Shown: positions 42,046-53,215 of the stretch, one piece after another
How positions within the stretch are numbered: position 1 is the stretch's first letter
How the letters are laid out: the number at the start of each line of letters is the position of its first letter
NCBI GenBank assembly: GCA_947311845.1
Contig: CAMZMU010000071.1
Location: 22,419,236-22,483,235 of the forward strand
Source of the DNA: Poa pratensis
Lineage: Eukaryota; Streptophyta; Magnoliopsida; Poales; Poaceae
DNA: 64,000 nucleotides
Reading direction: 5' to 3'
Program-made: the position numbers and the translations under genes
The notes under the pieces: generated by a model
The model's database searches: none
Told to the model about the DNA's origin: nothing
Seen by the model: the letters and a program-made list of their open reading frames with translations, nothing else

Positions 42046-44572
42046 ATGGCTGCTCGATCGGGGTGGATCAACTGGGATGCCCTGGGTGAGGAGGCGGTGG
42101 AGGATGCTGCAGGTTTGAACTATGACTACGAGTTCGTCGTGGTGGATCCAGGTTCTCAAACTTTCGGTCATTTGTGTTCTTTTCGATCTACTCATTGTCA
42201 TCGGTCACTGCATCGTCCTGAATATGAATCCTCGCAGATGTAGAAGAGGAAGAAGTCCATGCATCTTCCGGTCGGCGCCGTGGCGGCAGGCTCGGCCTGG
42301 CCGGAGGAGTTCACGGCGCACGACAACCAGTTCACGTCAACGGCCAGGCATCGCTGATGAATTCCCGGCACGGACTGGCGCAGCGAGTGAGATCCATTGT
42401 CAACCGCGCCACGGTAGCTTTTCCTGGTGAAGGAAGCAGTCGTGGGCGACCTCCTCGCGTCGGGCTATCTGGACGCAAACGTGTGCGAGCCCCTGTGACA
42501 CAATGGCTTCCTCAACATGTTCATACTGAAGGTACTCTGCTACTCGACTTTGTTCAGATCATTGGTTCGATTTGATCTCATTGTAGATTAGTTTTCCCGG
42601 ATACAGCAGTAGCTTCAGTTCATAAGTTTGTCGGTTTTGATCTTTCATCAATTTCATCGTTGCTTAGTTCTCCCGGATGGATCATCTGTCTATATTCATG
42701 TGGCTAGGTTTCATCTGTCTATTTTTTATGCGTGTATGGATCATGGGTCTAGGGTTTATGCATTTGTCTATGGATCATGGGTCTAGCAGTAATCTTTTCT
42801 CTACATGTGCTTCTTTGTAATCTGATCATGAGTACTTTAAATCTGAGTAGGTGGTGAATCCAGCCACACCGAACAGCATGTAGACGATGAACCTGAGGAA
42901 GGCGCCAATGAGGAAGGGATGGAGAATGGAGACACAACTGGTAATCATGCTTCTTACGCATAAGTTCCATGCTTATTTGCACTGCACCCAATTCTCCATG
43001 TTTAAAATTTCTTCACTACTTCCTGTAGGTGCTAATGGTACGTTGAAGAGGACAAGAAAATTCTACAAACCCCACCAGAAGCAATCTGCATACGCAATGC
43101 TACTAGAGAGGACCTCTGCTGGGGTGTTAAGTCGAGGGGTGTCTCTGGAAGTGTCTTCACTAACGGGGATCCCTGTACGTACATTGGTGAATTGGTGGAC
43201 AAAATGCAAAACACAAGGACTGGCTGGACTAGATAGCAAACGAGGACAGTGTGGACGGAAGAAATCACCTTTTGATGCGGAGGCTATCAAACTAGTGGAA
43301 TTGAGTAAAAGAACCACGCTTCATGATTTAGCTGTTGCGATGAACATGTCGAAGAGTACATTATGGCGACGGTTGAACGAGGGCTTGTTTAGGCGACACA
43401 CCAATGCCATCAAATCCACGCTGACGGATGATAACAAGGTAGCTCGTCTAAGATTTTGTTTGTTCATGCTTGAAAACATTATAGAGTTTGAGGACTCAGC
43501 TTTTAAAGAAATGTATAATGTCATTCACATTGATGAGAAATGGTTTTACCGCACACGCGGTAGCCAAAATTATTACTTGGCCCTTGGAGAAGAGGATCCA
43601 TTCCGTAGCACGCAAAGCAAAAACTTCATTGAGAAGGTGAGCCTAATTCTGAAGTTGTTTATATGGTTCTAAATTTGTACTGTCAATAATGCCATGGTCA
43701 TGTTATTGTGCAGGTCATGTTCTTGGCAGCGGTCGCTCGGCCAAGATTTGATGCTAATGGCAATGTGGTTTTCGATGGAAAACTTGGAATATGGCCTTTC
43801 ACGTACCAAGAAGCGGCAAAGAGAAAAAGCAAGCATAGAGATGCTGGAACAATTGTAATGACTTCTACTTGGATTTTTTAATTTTACTACTCGTATGTTC
43901 ACTACTTGGATTTTATTGACATGGTGATCATTGTGTAGGTCACTAAGGTACTCCCGGCTGTTACCCAAAGTGTAAGCCGAGATTACATGATCAATTTTTT
44001 GCTTCCGGCAATCAGGCAGAGATGGCCTGCAGCCGAGCGTGGAACGACAATCTGGATTCAACAGGATAATGCAAAGACGCATATCCCTGTAGATGACCCA
44101 GAATTTGTTGCCGCGGCTCAAGCTGAAGGTTGGGATATCCGTCTCAGATGCCAGCCTCCGAACTCCCCAGACCTAAATATCCTTGATTTAGGTTTTTTTG
44201 CTGCGCTACAATCAATCTTTCACAAGTTATCTCCAGGTATTTTTAGTGCAGATGGAGTAATTTAAACAGATGTAGGTTTGAGTTGCTTTGATGGAGTAAT
44301 AAGGTTTTTTCAAATACTGTGCAGGTTCTGTTGATGACATTGTGACGAAGGTGCAGCAGGCCTTCGAGGAGTACCCAGCTGAACGAAGCAATAGAATCTT
44401 CCTGACGTTACAAGCTTGCATGCGTGAAGTACTTTTTCAGCTGGGAGGGAACCGATATAAAGTCCCGCACATGCGGAAGGAGGTTCTGCAGAGGCTCGGA
44501 ACTCTCCCGGTGACATTAAAATGTGCTGCTCTTTTTGTGAAGCGTGCGATCGAATCACTGCCGGATGCATAG
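42046..44572 (+). CDS. Mariner transposase, seven exons, intact D,D39D
   Basis: Exons 42046-42151, 42238-42531, 42851-42940, 43029-43636, 43714-43854, 43939-44236 and 44325-44572 join, all with GT-AG introns, to 1785 bases: 594 residues and a stop, without disruption. Residues 1-163 are an unusual N-terminal extension with an AT-hook-like RGRPPR (104-109). Two helix-turn-helix regions (about 184-222 and 255-283) would bind the inverted repeats. The catalytic Asps are D332 (HIDEKWF), D456 (QQDNAKTH) and D496 (NSPDLNILDLGFF), spaced D-39-D as in plant mariners. The enzyme excises and inserts the element at TA. The ATG at 41980 is in frame and could add 22 residues. Exons 1-3 rest on open frame and splice sites only; exons 4-7 on clear homology. 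Confidence 0.88.
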
Positions 44573-45027
44573 TCCACTTAGGTTGCGTGCGTATGGTTTT
44601 GAATTCTTTTGTGTGAGTTTAATAAGGTACTCGTTCAAGTACTGAAGTTGGTGACAATTTACTGTTTTGTGTGAGTGTAGTAAGGTACTCCTTGGAGTAC
44701 TGAATTTGGTGTCGATTTGCTCTTTTCTGTGAGTCTAGTAAGGTACTCCTTGGAGTAATGAGGTTCGTGTGGATTGTACTCTGCATTTGCTTTCCCAAAG
44801 TTATCAAAGATTTGTTTGCATTATGTTTGCGTGTACTGAAACATAACAGAAGCATGATACTCAATGATAACAGAAGCATGATACTCAATCAGTAACATGT
44901 GTTCTTTTACATTCTGGAGTACTAGAACTAAATTGAAATTGTAATCATAACATGTGATCAAAACTCGCCCAGTCTACCTTGACACCAAAAATGAAAAAAG
45001 TGCATAATTCGCCCCAAGTATGACTGC

Positions 45028-45480
45028 TTAAGGACGGTATGTTGGCAGCAAAATTTTCAGCGAGTCCTTAACCACCTGCAACTCGCCGGAATCTAGCTTG
45101 ACACCAAAATTGAGTTCAATATCATCGCCTTCTTCTTTTTCGGCAACGCCTTGGGCATCATCTGCCTGGCCTTGATCTGCAAAAACCTCGCCTTCTTGTT
45201 CCTCATTTGAAATCATGGAAGCTTCAACCTCCCGCTCGATATCTTCAAGTGGTTCAAGAGGTTGGCTCTCTCCGGCAAGAAAAACATCCCCTTCATCCTC
45301 CATAGAATCCGGAACCTCCGTATCTTCGGCGTACGTGTCCGGCACGTACCAGGGTAGTTGCTCGCATGAGTCCGGAAATTCTTCCACGTCGGCGACTTGA
45401 TCCGGCGAGAAAACGGCGAAGGCCGGACGATCCTTAACCATGGAAAGGGCGGACGCCGGGTTTCCCATATCCTCTGCCAT
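45028..45480 (-). CDS. Acidic 150-residue ORF inside the mariner, unknown function
   Basis: Single open frame, convergent with the transposase gene and ending about 455 bases from its stop. It starts MAEDMGNPASALSMVKD; the ATG at 45480 follows a GA/CT-rich leader, while the frame stays open upstream to 45756. It has 41 Asp/Glu against 8 Lys/Arg, a W-containing 'EQLPWYVPDTYAED' patch and a mixed C-terminus (VVKDSLKILLPTYRP). No signal peptide, membrane segment or known motif was seen. Possibilities are an accessory or regulatory protein of the element, a captured host exon, or a chance frame. Its sharp composition and length in an intact element argue against chance. I do not recognise the family. 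Confidence 0.55.
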   Translation of the reverse strand: MAEDMGNPASALSMVKDRPAFAVFSPDQVADVEEFPDSCEQLPWYVPDTYAEDTEVPDSMEDEGDVFLAGESQPLEPLEDIEREVEASMISNEEQEGEVFADQGQADDAQGVAEKEEGDDIELNFGVKLDSGELQVVKDSLKILLPTYRP

Positions 45481-45777
45481 GCGAGACAGCAGGCGTGAGA
45501 GAGATGAGAGAGATGCTGCGTGAGAGGGAGAGGATGCCGTGAGAGGGAGAGGATACGTGAGAGAGAGAGAGAGGCTGCGTGGAGATAGGCTGCGTGAGAG
45601 AGAGATCGGTTCCTGATTCAGTTTCCTGATTTTGTGGACTACATGCGATCTGTTCCATATTTCATGCACGTAGCAAATGGGTGGAAGGGGGTCTTTGCAA
45701 AATAAACAGAGCTTTACTCTTACAATTTGAAACAAATGCGAAAAAACAATAGGCATTACATAATGAAACGGAGGGAG

Positions 45778-45779
45778 TA
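45778..45779. repeat. Right TA target duplication of the mariner
   Basis: The Gypsy protease frame resumes directly after this ta. Confidence 0.9.
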
Positions 45780-46141
45780 TATGATATTCTTGTTTAGCAC
45801 CACTAGAAGATTGTCACTTGAGTGTTCATTTTGCTGATTCTACCATGAAGAAACTGGTGCGTAGGATAAATGATGTTCTTATTATGGTTAGCAATAATTA
45901 TGTCCCTGTTGATTTCATTGTTTTGGATATTGAATGCAAAGCCTCTTGTCCTATTGTTTTGGGACGGCCTTTTCTCAGAACTGTTGGTGCTATTGTTGAT
46001 ATGAAAGAAGGGAATATTAAATTTCAGTTTCCATTCAAAAAGGGGATGGAACACTTTCCTAGGAAGAGGATGAAACAACCTTTTGAGTCTATTGTTAGAA
46101 CAAGTTATGATTTTGATGTTTGTACTCTTGACAATACTTGA

Positions 46142-48540
46142 TTTTTTGATTTGTGCATAGCTAAAAGGCGTTAAAAAAGCGCTTAGGGGAGGCAACACAT
46201 TTTTATTTTCTGTTATTTTCTTTTTCTTTTGTGTCAAGGAGTTGTTGCTACTGTAACAACTCATTTGTATCTTTTTATTTTGGTTTGTTGTGCCAAGAAG
46301 AGCCTCTAATTGCATGAAAGTGTTAAAGTTTGGTTTGCTGTCCAGAAACAGATTTTTGTTCCACACTGTACAAAAATCCAAAATTTCACGGAACGTCTTT
46401 TTGATCTGAACTTTTTTCTGCAGAAGTCTGAGCTTTATATCTATATTTCGTTAGTTTATCATTTTCTGATTTGAGCAACGTAAGTGCCTCGAAAAAATTC
46501 GTCTTTACGGACTGTTCTGGTTTTGACAGATTCTGTCTTTATTTTGCATTCCCTCTTTTACGAGTGTTGAGTGAGGTTCTCCAAGGGAGGAGAGCATCAC
46601 CTAAGGCTAATAACAGTAGCTAATGCTTAAAATGAGTTTTTTCAATGTGTCTTTATAGAACCAAGTTGACCTATGTTTTGATGCACTAACCCTCTAATGA
46701 AGTTTATGAGAAGGCATCCCCTTCTTCATCATCAAATTATCAGGTCATCTCTTGTGAGACTATATTTTTATTGTTTCACACTTTAAGTGTTGTTCTTGGA
46801 GCGTCTGTGTGTTTTTATTTTCAGTTTTTTATGTTTTGTTCTCTTATCATAACTAAGTTAGATCCTAGCATTATTGTTTGGGAGAGAGACACGCTCCGCT
46901 TTTTCAAAAAAAAAATACTCCTGTTCTTCACTTATACTTGTTGAGTATTATGTTTTTGCTCTGCTAGCTTCTAGCTCTTGTTTTTCATGTATCTCTTGTT
47001 CAGAGCTATTAGTTCTTTTGTAGAAAGTACTCTCTTGCTTCAATTTTATTTTTTTGGAGAGTTGTTCAAATAAGTTGATTGGTGTTTGGTTAGAACAGAA
47101 AATGCTATGCATGTGGTAATGGTATAAAGAAAAGCTTGAGCACATGTCTTGTAGATCATATGTTTTGAGTAACTTGGTACTTGTCAATTGTTTTGAGTTA
47201 TCAAGTAAGTAATGTTTAAACTTGTGTATCATGTAAGTAAAGGCTCACTAGTGAAGAACTACAGTTAAAGCTTGAAGTTGTTTGGTTTGTCATACTTGGT
47301 AGTTCCAAAGTTTAGATATTTTCTTTTTAAAAGGTTGTTTTGGTTAACAAGGAAGACAGTGTGGAGTCTTATGATTTTTCTTAATGTTCATCATGTGGTT
47401 ACTTTTTTTACCGGTTGACATCATGTGTTTGCTTAAAAAACCTTGCTAGCCTAAAACTCTGTACTAAGCGGGAATGCTGCTTGTGCATCCAAAACCTTGA
47501 GCCAAAATCTATGCCATATGAGTCCACCATACCTAGCTATATGTGGTATTTCACCGCCACTCCAAGTAAATTGGTCATGTGCTACCTTTAAATTATTCAA
47601 AATTGTTACTACTCCTGTTTTGTGTCTTAGTTTCAAACTCATGAGGAAGTGGTAGATGATCTTTATTACAATTGTCAAACAGACTTTTACTCTTGACTTG
47701 CATGCTTCATCTGCTTGTCTATAATTTTGCAAAAAGAGCTGGAGCAGGGTGCCCAACCCCATAAAAGATAATTTACAACATTCACCAAAAAAATCTCCTC
47801 ACATTTTGTTCCTAAGTATTCAGTCAAACATCTGCATGTGTAAACAAAGGAGAAAAAGAGGAATGATCTGCTTGCTGGAGAAATAACGTTCCTCAGTGGG
47901 AGCCGCTCTTAAAAATTCTGGTTGGCATGGGTAATACTGTATTGTTTGCTACCATTCGTTGACCATAACATGTACCTCTCAAAATATTTTTACTCTCTAT
48001 ATGTTTTCAAAAACTAAAAAGCTCTAGCACATGACATAATCCCTGCTTCCCTCTTCGAAGGGTCTTTCTTTTATTTTTATGTTGAGTCAGTTTTCCTACT
48101 CCAACCTTTATCTCCACAAGAAAATACTAGTGTCAACTTTGGTACAAGAATAGTTATATGCTAACATTATGATTTACTATGATTCTTTGTGTTGACAATA
48201 TCCATGAGATAAATATGTTGAAATTTGAAGCAAATGCTGAAACTTAAATCTTCCTTTGTGTTGGTCAAACACTTTTGATTGGAAAATGTTTCTTGGTGAG
48301 CTAACTTTTATGTCAAAACTTATAGCTCCGTGTCTCCAAAGTACAATTCATGAAAAGTTTTTATTTATATGATGCATCTTGATTGCTCATTGTTTACTTT
48401 ATAACAACTATAAATTATTGACTTGGATCACTTCTTGCAGTTCATGGGCTTTACATTACTATTTGATCAAGATTTTGTTGGTAGCATGTCACTTCAAAAA
48501 TTATCTTCATTATCAATTACCTACTCGAGGACGAGTAGGA
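46142..48540 (+). other. Non-coding 3' region of the Gypsy element
   Basis: 2.4 kb of AT-rich sequence with no retroviral domain in any frame; it takes the place where RT and integrase would be expected. Its last ~600 bases match the minus strand of 56889-57514, confirming the same family there. Confidence 0.65.
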
Positions 48541-48557
48541 ACTAAGCTTGGGGATGT
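48541..48557 (+). promoter_or_regulatory. Polypurine tract region of the Gypsy element
   Basis: 'aagcttggggatgt' lies immediately before the 3' LTR. The same sequence precedes the minus-strand LTR at 56888. It primes plus-strand DNA synthesis. Confidence 0.6.
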
Positions 48558-50146
48558 TGATACGTCTCAAACATATCTATAATTTTTTAAGTTCCATGTT
48601 TGTTTTATACCAAATGTTACATGTTTTATTTACAACTTCTATCATTTTTATGCATTTTCTGGGACTAACCTATTAAAAAGATGCCACGGTGTCAGTTCCT
48701 GTTTTCTGCTCTCTTTTTGTTCTAGAAATCCTAGTCGGGAAATATTCTCCAAAAGATCTGAAAATTTACGGGATTTATTTTTGCGAAGGAACCAAGACAC
48801 TGCCTGAAGGAGAGGTTGAGGGGACCCACCAGTGGAGCAGGCGGGCCCCAGGCAGGGGGTGGCCCGCCCTCCACCCGCCTGGGCCCCCTAGTGCCCCACC
48901 GATGTCGCTCTTTCACCTATAAATTACTTCGTCCCCGAAAACCCTAAGTACCCAATCAGAAATCCACAAAAAGTTCGCTCACCGCCGCCGTCGCCAACCC
49001 TAATTCGGGAGGGTTCTACAGCTCTTCCCGGCACTCTGCCGGAGGGAGAGATCAGCACCGTAAGGCTCTACACCACCATGCCCGCCTCCGGACTGATGCG
49101 TGAGTAGTTCATCTTTGGACTACAGGTCCATAGCAGTAGCTAGATGGTTGTCTCTCCACTTTGTGCTATCATGTTTAGATCTTGTGAGCTGCCTAATATG
49201 ATCAAGGTCATCTTTATGTAATGCTACATGTTGTGTTTGCTGGGATCCGATGAACTGTGAAGTTATGATCTTGTTGTTCATCTATTTATATATATGTTTT
49301 ATTTATGTTCTTGCATGCTCTCCGATGCTAGTAGATGCTTTGGCCAAGTAGATGCTAGTGTCTCCAAGAGAGGGTATTTATGCTAGATAGTGGGTTCATG
49401 TCTCCAGTAGCCTGGGCTCGAATGACAGAAACGACTAAGGTTGTGGATGTGCTGTTTCCACTAGGGAGAAAACCATTTTGCTATGTCTACGTGTCATTTG
49501 CATTGTTTACATTACACACTTTGCTTATTGCAATTATCTGTTTCTTGCAACTTAATACTCGCGGGAGACACAGATGTTATCTCGGGGGTGGATTATTAGT
49601 CATAAATGCAACTAGCAAGCGGTCTATGTATCTTGTTGTAATCCTCAATAAATACTACACTGAACATTGTCTTGTCATAATATGCATCGTCATGTCATTG
49701 CCATTTGTCAATTGTCTAGCTGTAATTTGTTTACCCAACATGTATGTTTATCTGTTTATGGGAGAGGCACCTCTAGTGAACTGTGGACCTGGTCCATTCT
49801 TTTTCACTGATAAAAACACCGTTTCCACCACGCTGTACACTTTTTTGCTCGCTGTTCATTTTTGCATTTTTATTTACTTTACACACCATACGTTTAATCC
49901 TTTGTATTCAGCAAGCCAGGGTGATTGACAACCTTTCTGTTTCGTTGGGGAAAATAGTTTGATTGTGTTGTGTGCAGGTCCACGTCAACAGCATTTCAAC
50001 GTCGTTGTTGTTGACACCTTGTTGAAACTCTTCCAATTCCTACTGGTTCGATAACCTTGATTTTGTAGTCAAGAGAAAACTTCTGCTATATTACATCATA
50101 CCTTCCTCTTGGGGTCTCCCAACGAATGTGTGTGTTCACGTCATCA
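48558..50146 (+). repeat. 3' LTR of the Gypsy element
   Basis: 1589 bases, collinear with 38041-39624, ending tcatca before the right target duplication. Confidence 0.88.
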
Positions 50147-51166
50147 CCGTCATACCACGATCTGGATCTAGACATGGGGGTACCTACGGGCAGCACCAAG
50201 CGCCGACTGCCAAGCTGTGCTGGAGCTCACCCATGGCGGGATCTACCCGCCCACCGCCCCAGCGACCGGAGGACGCCACAAAATCGACGTTGGGGATGGA
50301 GAAGCACCGGGTCAAATTTGGGGAGAGAAGAGGGCGGGTTGGAGAAGGAGGGGCGGGGAGCCCCACTATCAGCGATGACATCGAGGGGAGAGAGCTGGAG
50401 GAGGAGGAAGGCTAGTTAGGGTTCGAGATCGCCCCTGAGTCACCCACACGGGAGCGACACGGGAGCCACGAGGTTGATAGCCTGAATCTTCTTTCGGTCA
50501 CTCCTTGCACGGTAGGTATCTCTTTCTGTCTCGCCGCCGTTTCTTGACCCACCATGACCTGACCCGACCCCATCCCCAACAATGTCATATGATGTCTACC
50601 ATCCTTGTTTTCCAGTTTGTCCTCGGCCTCTAGCTTGCCTATGCCCAAGAGTATTTGTTTTACATCACCGAACAAATTCCCAATTTTGTAATATTTTTCT
50701 ATATATGTTTATGGACGAGTGAAATGTTTGTTTGATAGGTTCAAGATGACATGATGGTTCGAGCAAGTTATATTTTTACTATTAGAATCAAAAGATACAA
50801 ACAATTAGATTTTTTATGTAGGTTAATCTTGATTTAGAGTAAAAATAAGTACCTAGATGTAAATACACGACTATGAGCCCGAAAGAAAATCCACGTAACA
50901 CGCCCGAAAGGAAAACGAGATTCCGAAGAAAACGAATAGAAATTGTGGCCTGGTGAACTACTGAAGCCACGTCCGGCCCACTACTATCAAGAGGCCCATC
51001 TTTGGCGTGCCTCTCTTTGCTCCCGTCAGATATGTGAGACCCTCTCCGATCGCTCAATATCCAATCCGATCTAAATAGCACGGCTCCCGTCATATACTTT
51101 TTTTTACATGGCTCTCGTCATATACTGGTGTGAAGCAACAAAGCCAGGTAAGATACGGAAACTGCA
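50147..51166. other. Intergenic, GC-rich then AT-rich, no gene supported
   Basis: 50160-50420 is open in several frames because of composition. 51070-51130 contains a short tandem copy ('ggctcccgtcatatac' and 'ggctctcgtcatatac'). No recognised element. Confidence 0.4.
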
Positions 51167-51509
51167 TTTGGCTCCCGAGATCCAGTGCTCCTGCTAGTTT
51201 AAAAAATTCGAAAATCGTATTTATGAGTTTCAAAAAATTATGAAAAAACCGGACGTACCAAATAGTGCATCCCACAATCGTGTAAAATTTCAGTTTCAAA
51301 TACTTTGTATTACGGTCTACACAAAAATAACAAAGTCTCATAAAATTTAGAGATTGGAAAATATGCATACTCAGATCTACACTTTTGACACGTTTTGTGT
51401 AATAAATCATTGGCAACATCCATATTTATTTTTCAGAATTTTTTGAAATTCGGAAATATGGTTTTCAATTTTCTATAAACAGCAGGAGCAATGGAGCTCG
51501 GGAGCCAAA
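51167..51509. mobile_element. MITE with ~28-base inverted ends
   Basis: Left 'tttggctcccgag' and 'tgctcctgct' pair with right 'agcaggagca' and 'ctcgggagccaaa' with few mismatches. The AT-rich non-coding interior is similar in style to 26423-26818. The target duplication is not clear. Long inverted ends and an AT-rich core suggest a Mutator-type MITE. Confidence 0.75.
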
Positions 51510-52940
51510 ATCTCCACTCAGTAAGATATTTGACATTAGTTGCACGTACACGATTGCTCTTACTGGTCAAACCTGCATGACATAAGTATGAACCGAGATA
51601 CCCAATCTTCATAGTAGACAAAACAAAATTGCCAGACGAACATATGTCACGGCACAAATCACCATCCCCGCGGACGTATCGCCCTCAATAAAACTATGCA
51701 TGCATTTTAAATTTGCGAGTCAAAATTTGTTAGCAGCAATACTTTATTAGCATCCCCCGAATCACAAATTATCACCCATCTGCATCGACAATGGGCACAT
51801 GCTCCTTATCTGCCTGACGATAAGATGTTGACATTCATTTTCAAGTTTCGCTGACAGAGACGCAAGTTGACGAATTCGATTTTATTCACGAAGGGCGCCA
51901 ATTCTATCAGCCGAGAGTATAATAACCAAAACTTATATTCATGAACCAACGAAATCTCGTCTGCCGGTGGAACCTTGTGCACGATAGAATGCCGTGGTTC
52001 ATTGTACTCCGTTATGCATCAAGCGAACCTTGACGCCATCAGATAGATTCAGAACTGAAGCCCATGCTATGCTGTAGTACAGGACCACGTGTGGTTCCAC
52101 TTCCACCCTCTCTGATGTAGCTGCTCACCGACGCACCAGCTGATCTCTCGCCTCCGCCGCCGAACACGCCGCCACGACTCGTGATAGCAGCCCATCGAGG
52201 AGCAGGAAGGCGACTGAAGAGGACGGCCAAGGAACTTCCAGTGGAAGCTACTTGATCGGAAAATTTGCCATTTCTGTGTGGACGCACCAGGTTCGGGTGG
52301 CCAGTTTCCGCGCCACGGATCCGCTTTACGGCTGCAAAAGCGGCAGGTTTTTGCACCGGATGTAAGCAGCGCGGCGAGAGTTTGGCCAGTCAATGTTCTC
52401 ATACTCATCGGCACTAGGAGAGTCTAGTCTGGGATCGATGGACCGTGATGCTGTCCTAGTGAATAGCCAACATATGTATGTGCAGCCTGACAGGCAGTCT
52501 GGCACTACTTGTATGTTGGACGTCAATTCTTCCTCCATCGAGTCTACGAGGAGCAGTTCCGTGTAGCTGCTGCCTTCCCTGGTAACTCTTGCAGTGAATT
52601 TGTCTTTTTAAAATTTCAACAAGAGAATTGTAATAGAATGAGATACCGATTGACTTGTATCTTTCATCGTTGTCAGAGAAGCAACCTTGAGCTCGACTGG
52701 GGAAGACCAGGTGCATAGCCGCGCCCCTGCTAGAGAAAAGTATGCATGGCTCGATTGTAGCATGACTGGGGACACCACCCTGACCGTTCTTCACGGGGGA
52801 AGTCAGTAGTCACGCTTCTCCCTTCAGTGGGATATACTGAAACAACTGTCTGATGCTATCCCCAAAGTGTCCAACTTGATGGAAATGGTGCCATGGAGAT
52901 GCCAAATTCGGGCAGGACAGCTACTTTCTCGAAAAGACAC
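51510..52940. other. Possible eroded gene region, unassigned
   Basis: Minus-strand frames between 52794 and 52039 contain protein-like strings ('ENIDWPNSRRAAYIRC', 'TGHPNLVRPHRNGKF') in different frames. I cannot join them or name a family. The rest is non-coding. Confidence 0.3.
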
Positions 52941-53215
52941 AATCGCGCGTCTCTAACGGCCCGACACAAATGGTCTGCACGTGTCCTTTTTGTCCGTTTG
53001 GGCGAAAATCAAGGACCAACGCACCGACGCAAACGGAGCATTGTCTTTTTTTTGTCCGCTGCGACGCAAACCTAGCCCAAATTTGGGACTGGTTTGCGAC
53101 GAAAATGGACACGGCGGACGGCTCGTGCGCTCTCTATTTTTCCGCCTCTGGCCCGCTCAACAGAGGCAAATTCGTCCCCGGTCTTTCCTCTCCCAAAACC
53201 AATCCTGTCCTAGCC

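Larger units (their letters stand above)
41583..45777 (+). mobile_element. Tc1/mariner element (plant DD39D), 4.2 kb, apparently complete
   Basis: The terminal inverted repeats are about 36 bases: ctccctccgttcc at the left and its near complement at the right (ending ggaacg-like 'gaaacggagggag'), both including 'aatgcctattgtttt' in opposite orientation. The TSD is TA. Inside are a seven-exon transposase gene with a fully open joined frame (42046-44572) and a convergent acidic ORF (45028-45480). All other elements here are coding-dead, so this looks like a young copy. Its ends resemble Stowaway MITE ends. Confidence 0.93.
39836..46141 (+). pseudogene. Gypsy gag-protease ORF, split by a mariner and by stops
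   Basis: Gag begins at 39836 (MGSAENTKLCDFTS) and contains the retrotransposon gag core ('FPFSLRGRAKEWLLSLPG' near 40100). A frame change follows at about 40225, and a TAG at 40333-40335 stands where a Trp is usual. An Asn/Tyr-rich stretch runs to 40800, with another stop there and a shift near 41100. The retropepsin active site reads 'CDLGASVSVMPKKL' just before 41581. The mariner follows, then the protease resumes at 45780 with 'YDIL', loses one base, and continues through 'VLGRPFLRTVGAIVDM' to 46141. Gag packages the RNA and the protease matures it; neither is intact here. Confidence 0.82.
38041..50146 (+). mobile_element. Athila-type Gypsy LTR retrotransposon with gag and protease only, hosting a mariner
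   Basis: Two LTRs (38041-39624 and 48558-50146) share the start tgatacg and end tca. The flanks are ccgcc (38036-38040) and ccgtc (50147-50151), a TSD with one change. The order is PBS, gag, protease, long non-coding 3' region, polypurine tract and LTR. I found no reverse transcriptase, RNase H or integrase in any frame, so it probably depends on enzymes of related elements. Without the 4.2-kb mariner it is about 7.9 kb. The tgatacgtctc LTR style resembles Triticeae families such as Sabrina/WHAM; that name is from memory. Confidence 0.88.

Noticed and set aside
52039..52794. Minus-strand frames that look partly protein-like
   Set aside because: Frames cannot be joined by plausible splice sites and I do not recognise the family; reported only as an unassigned region.
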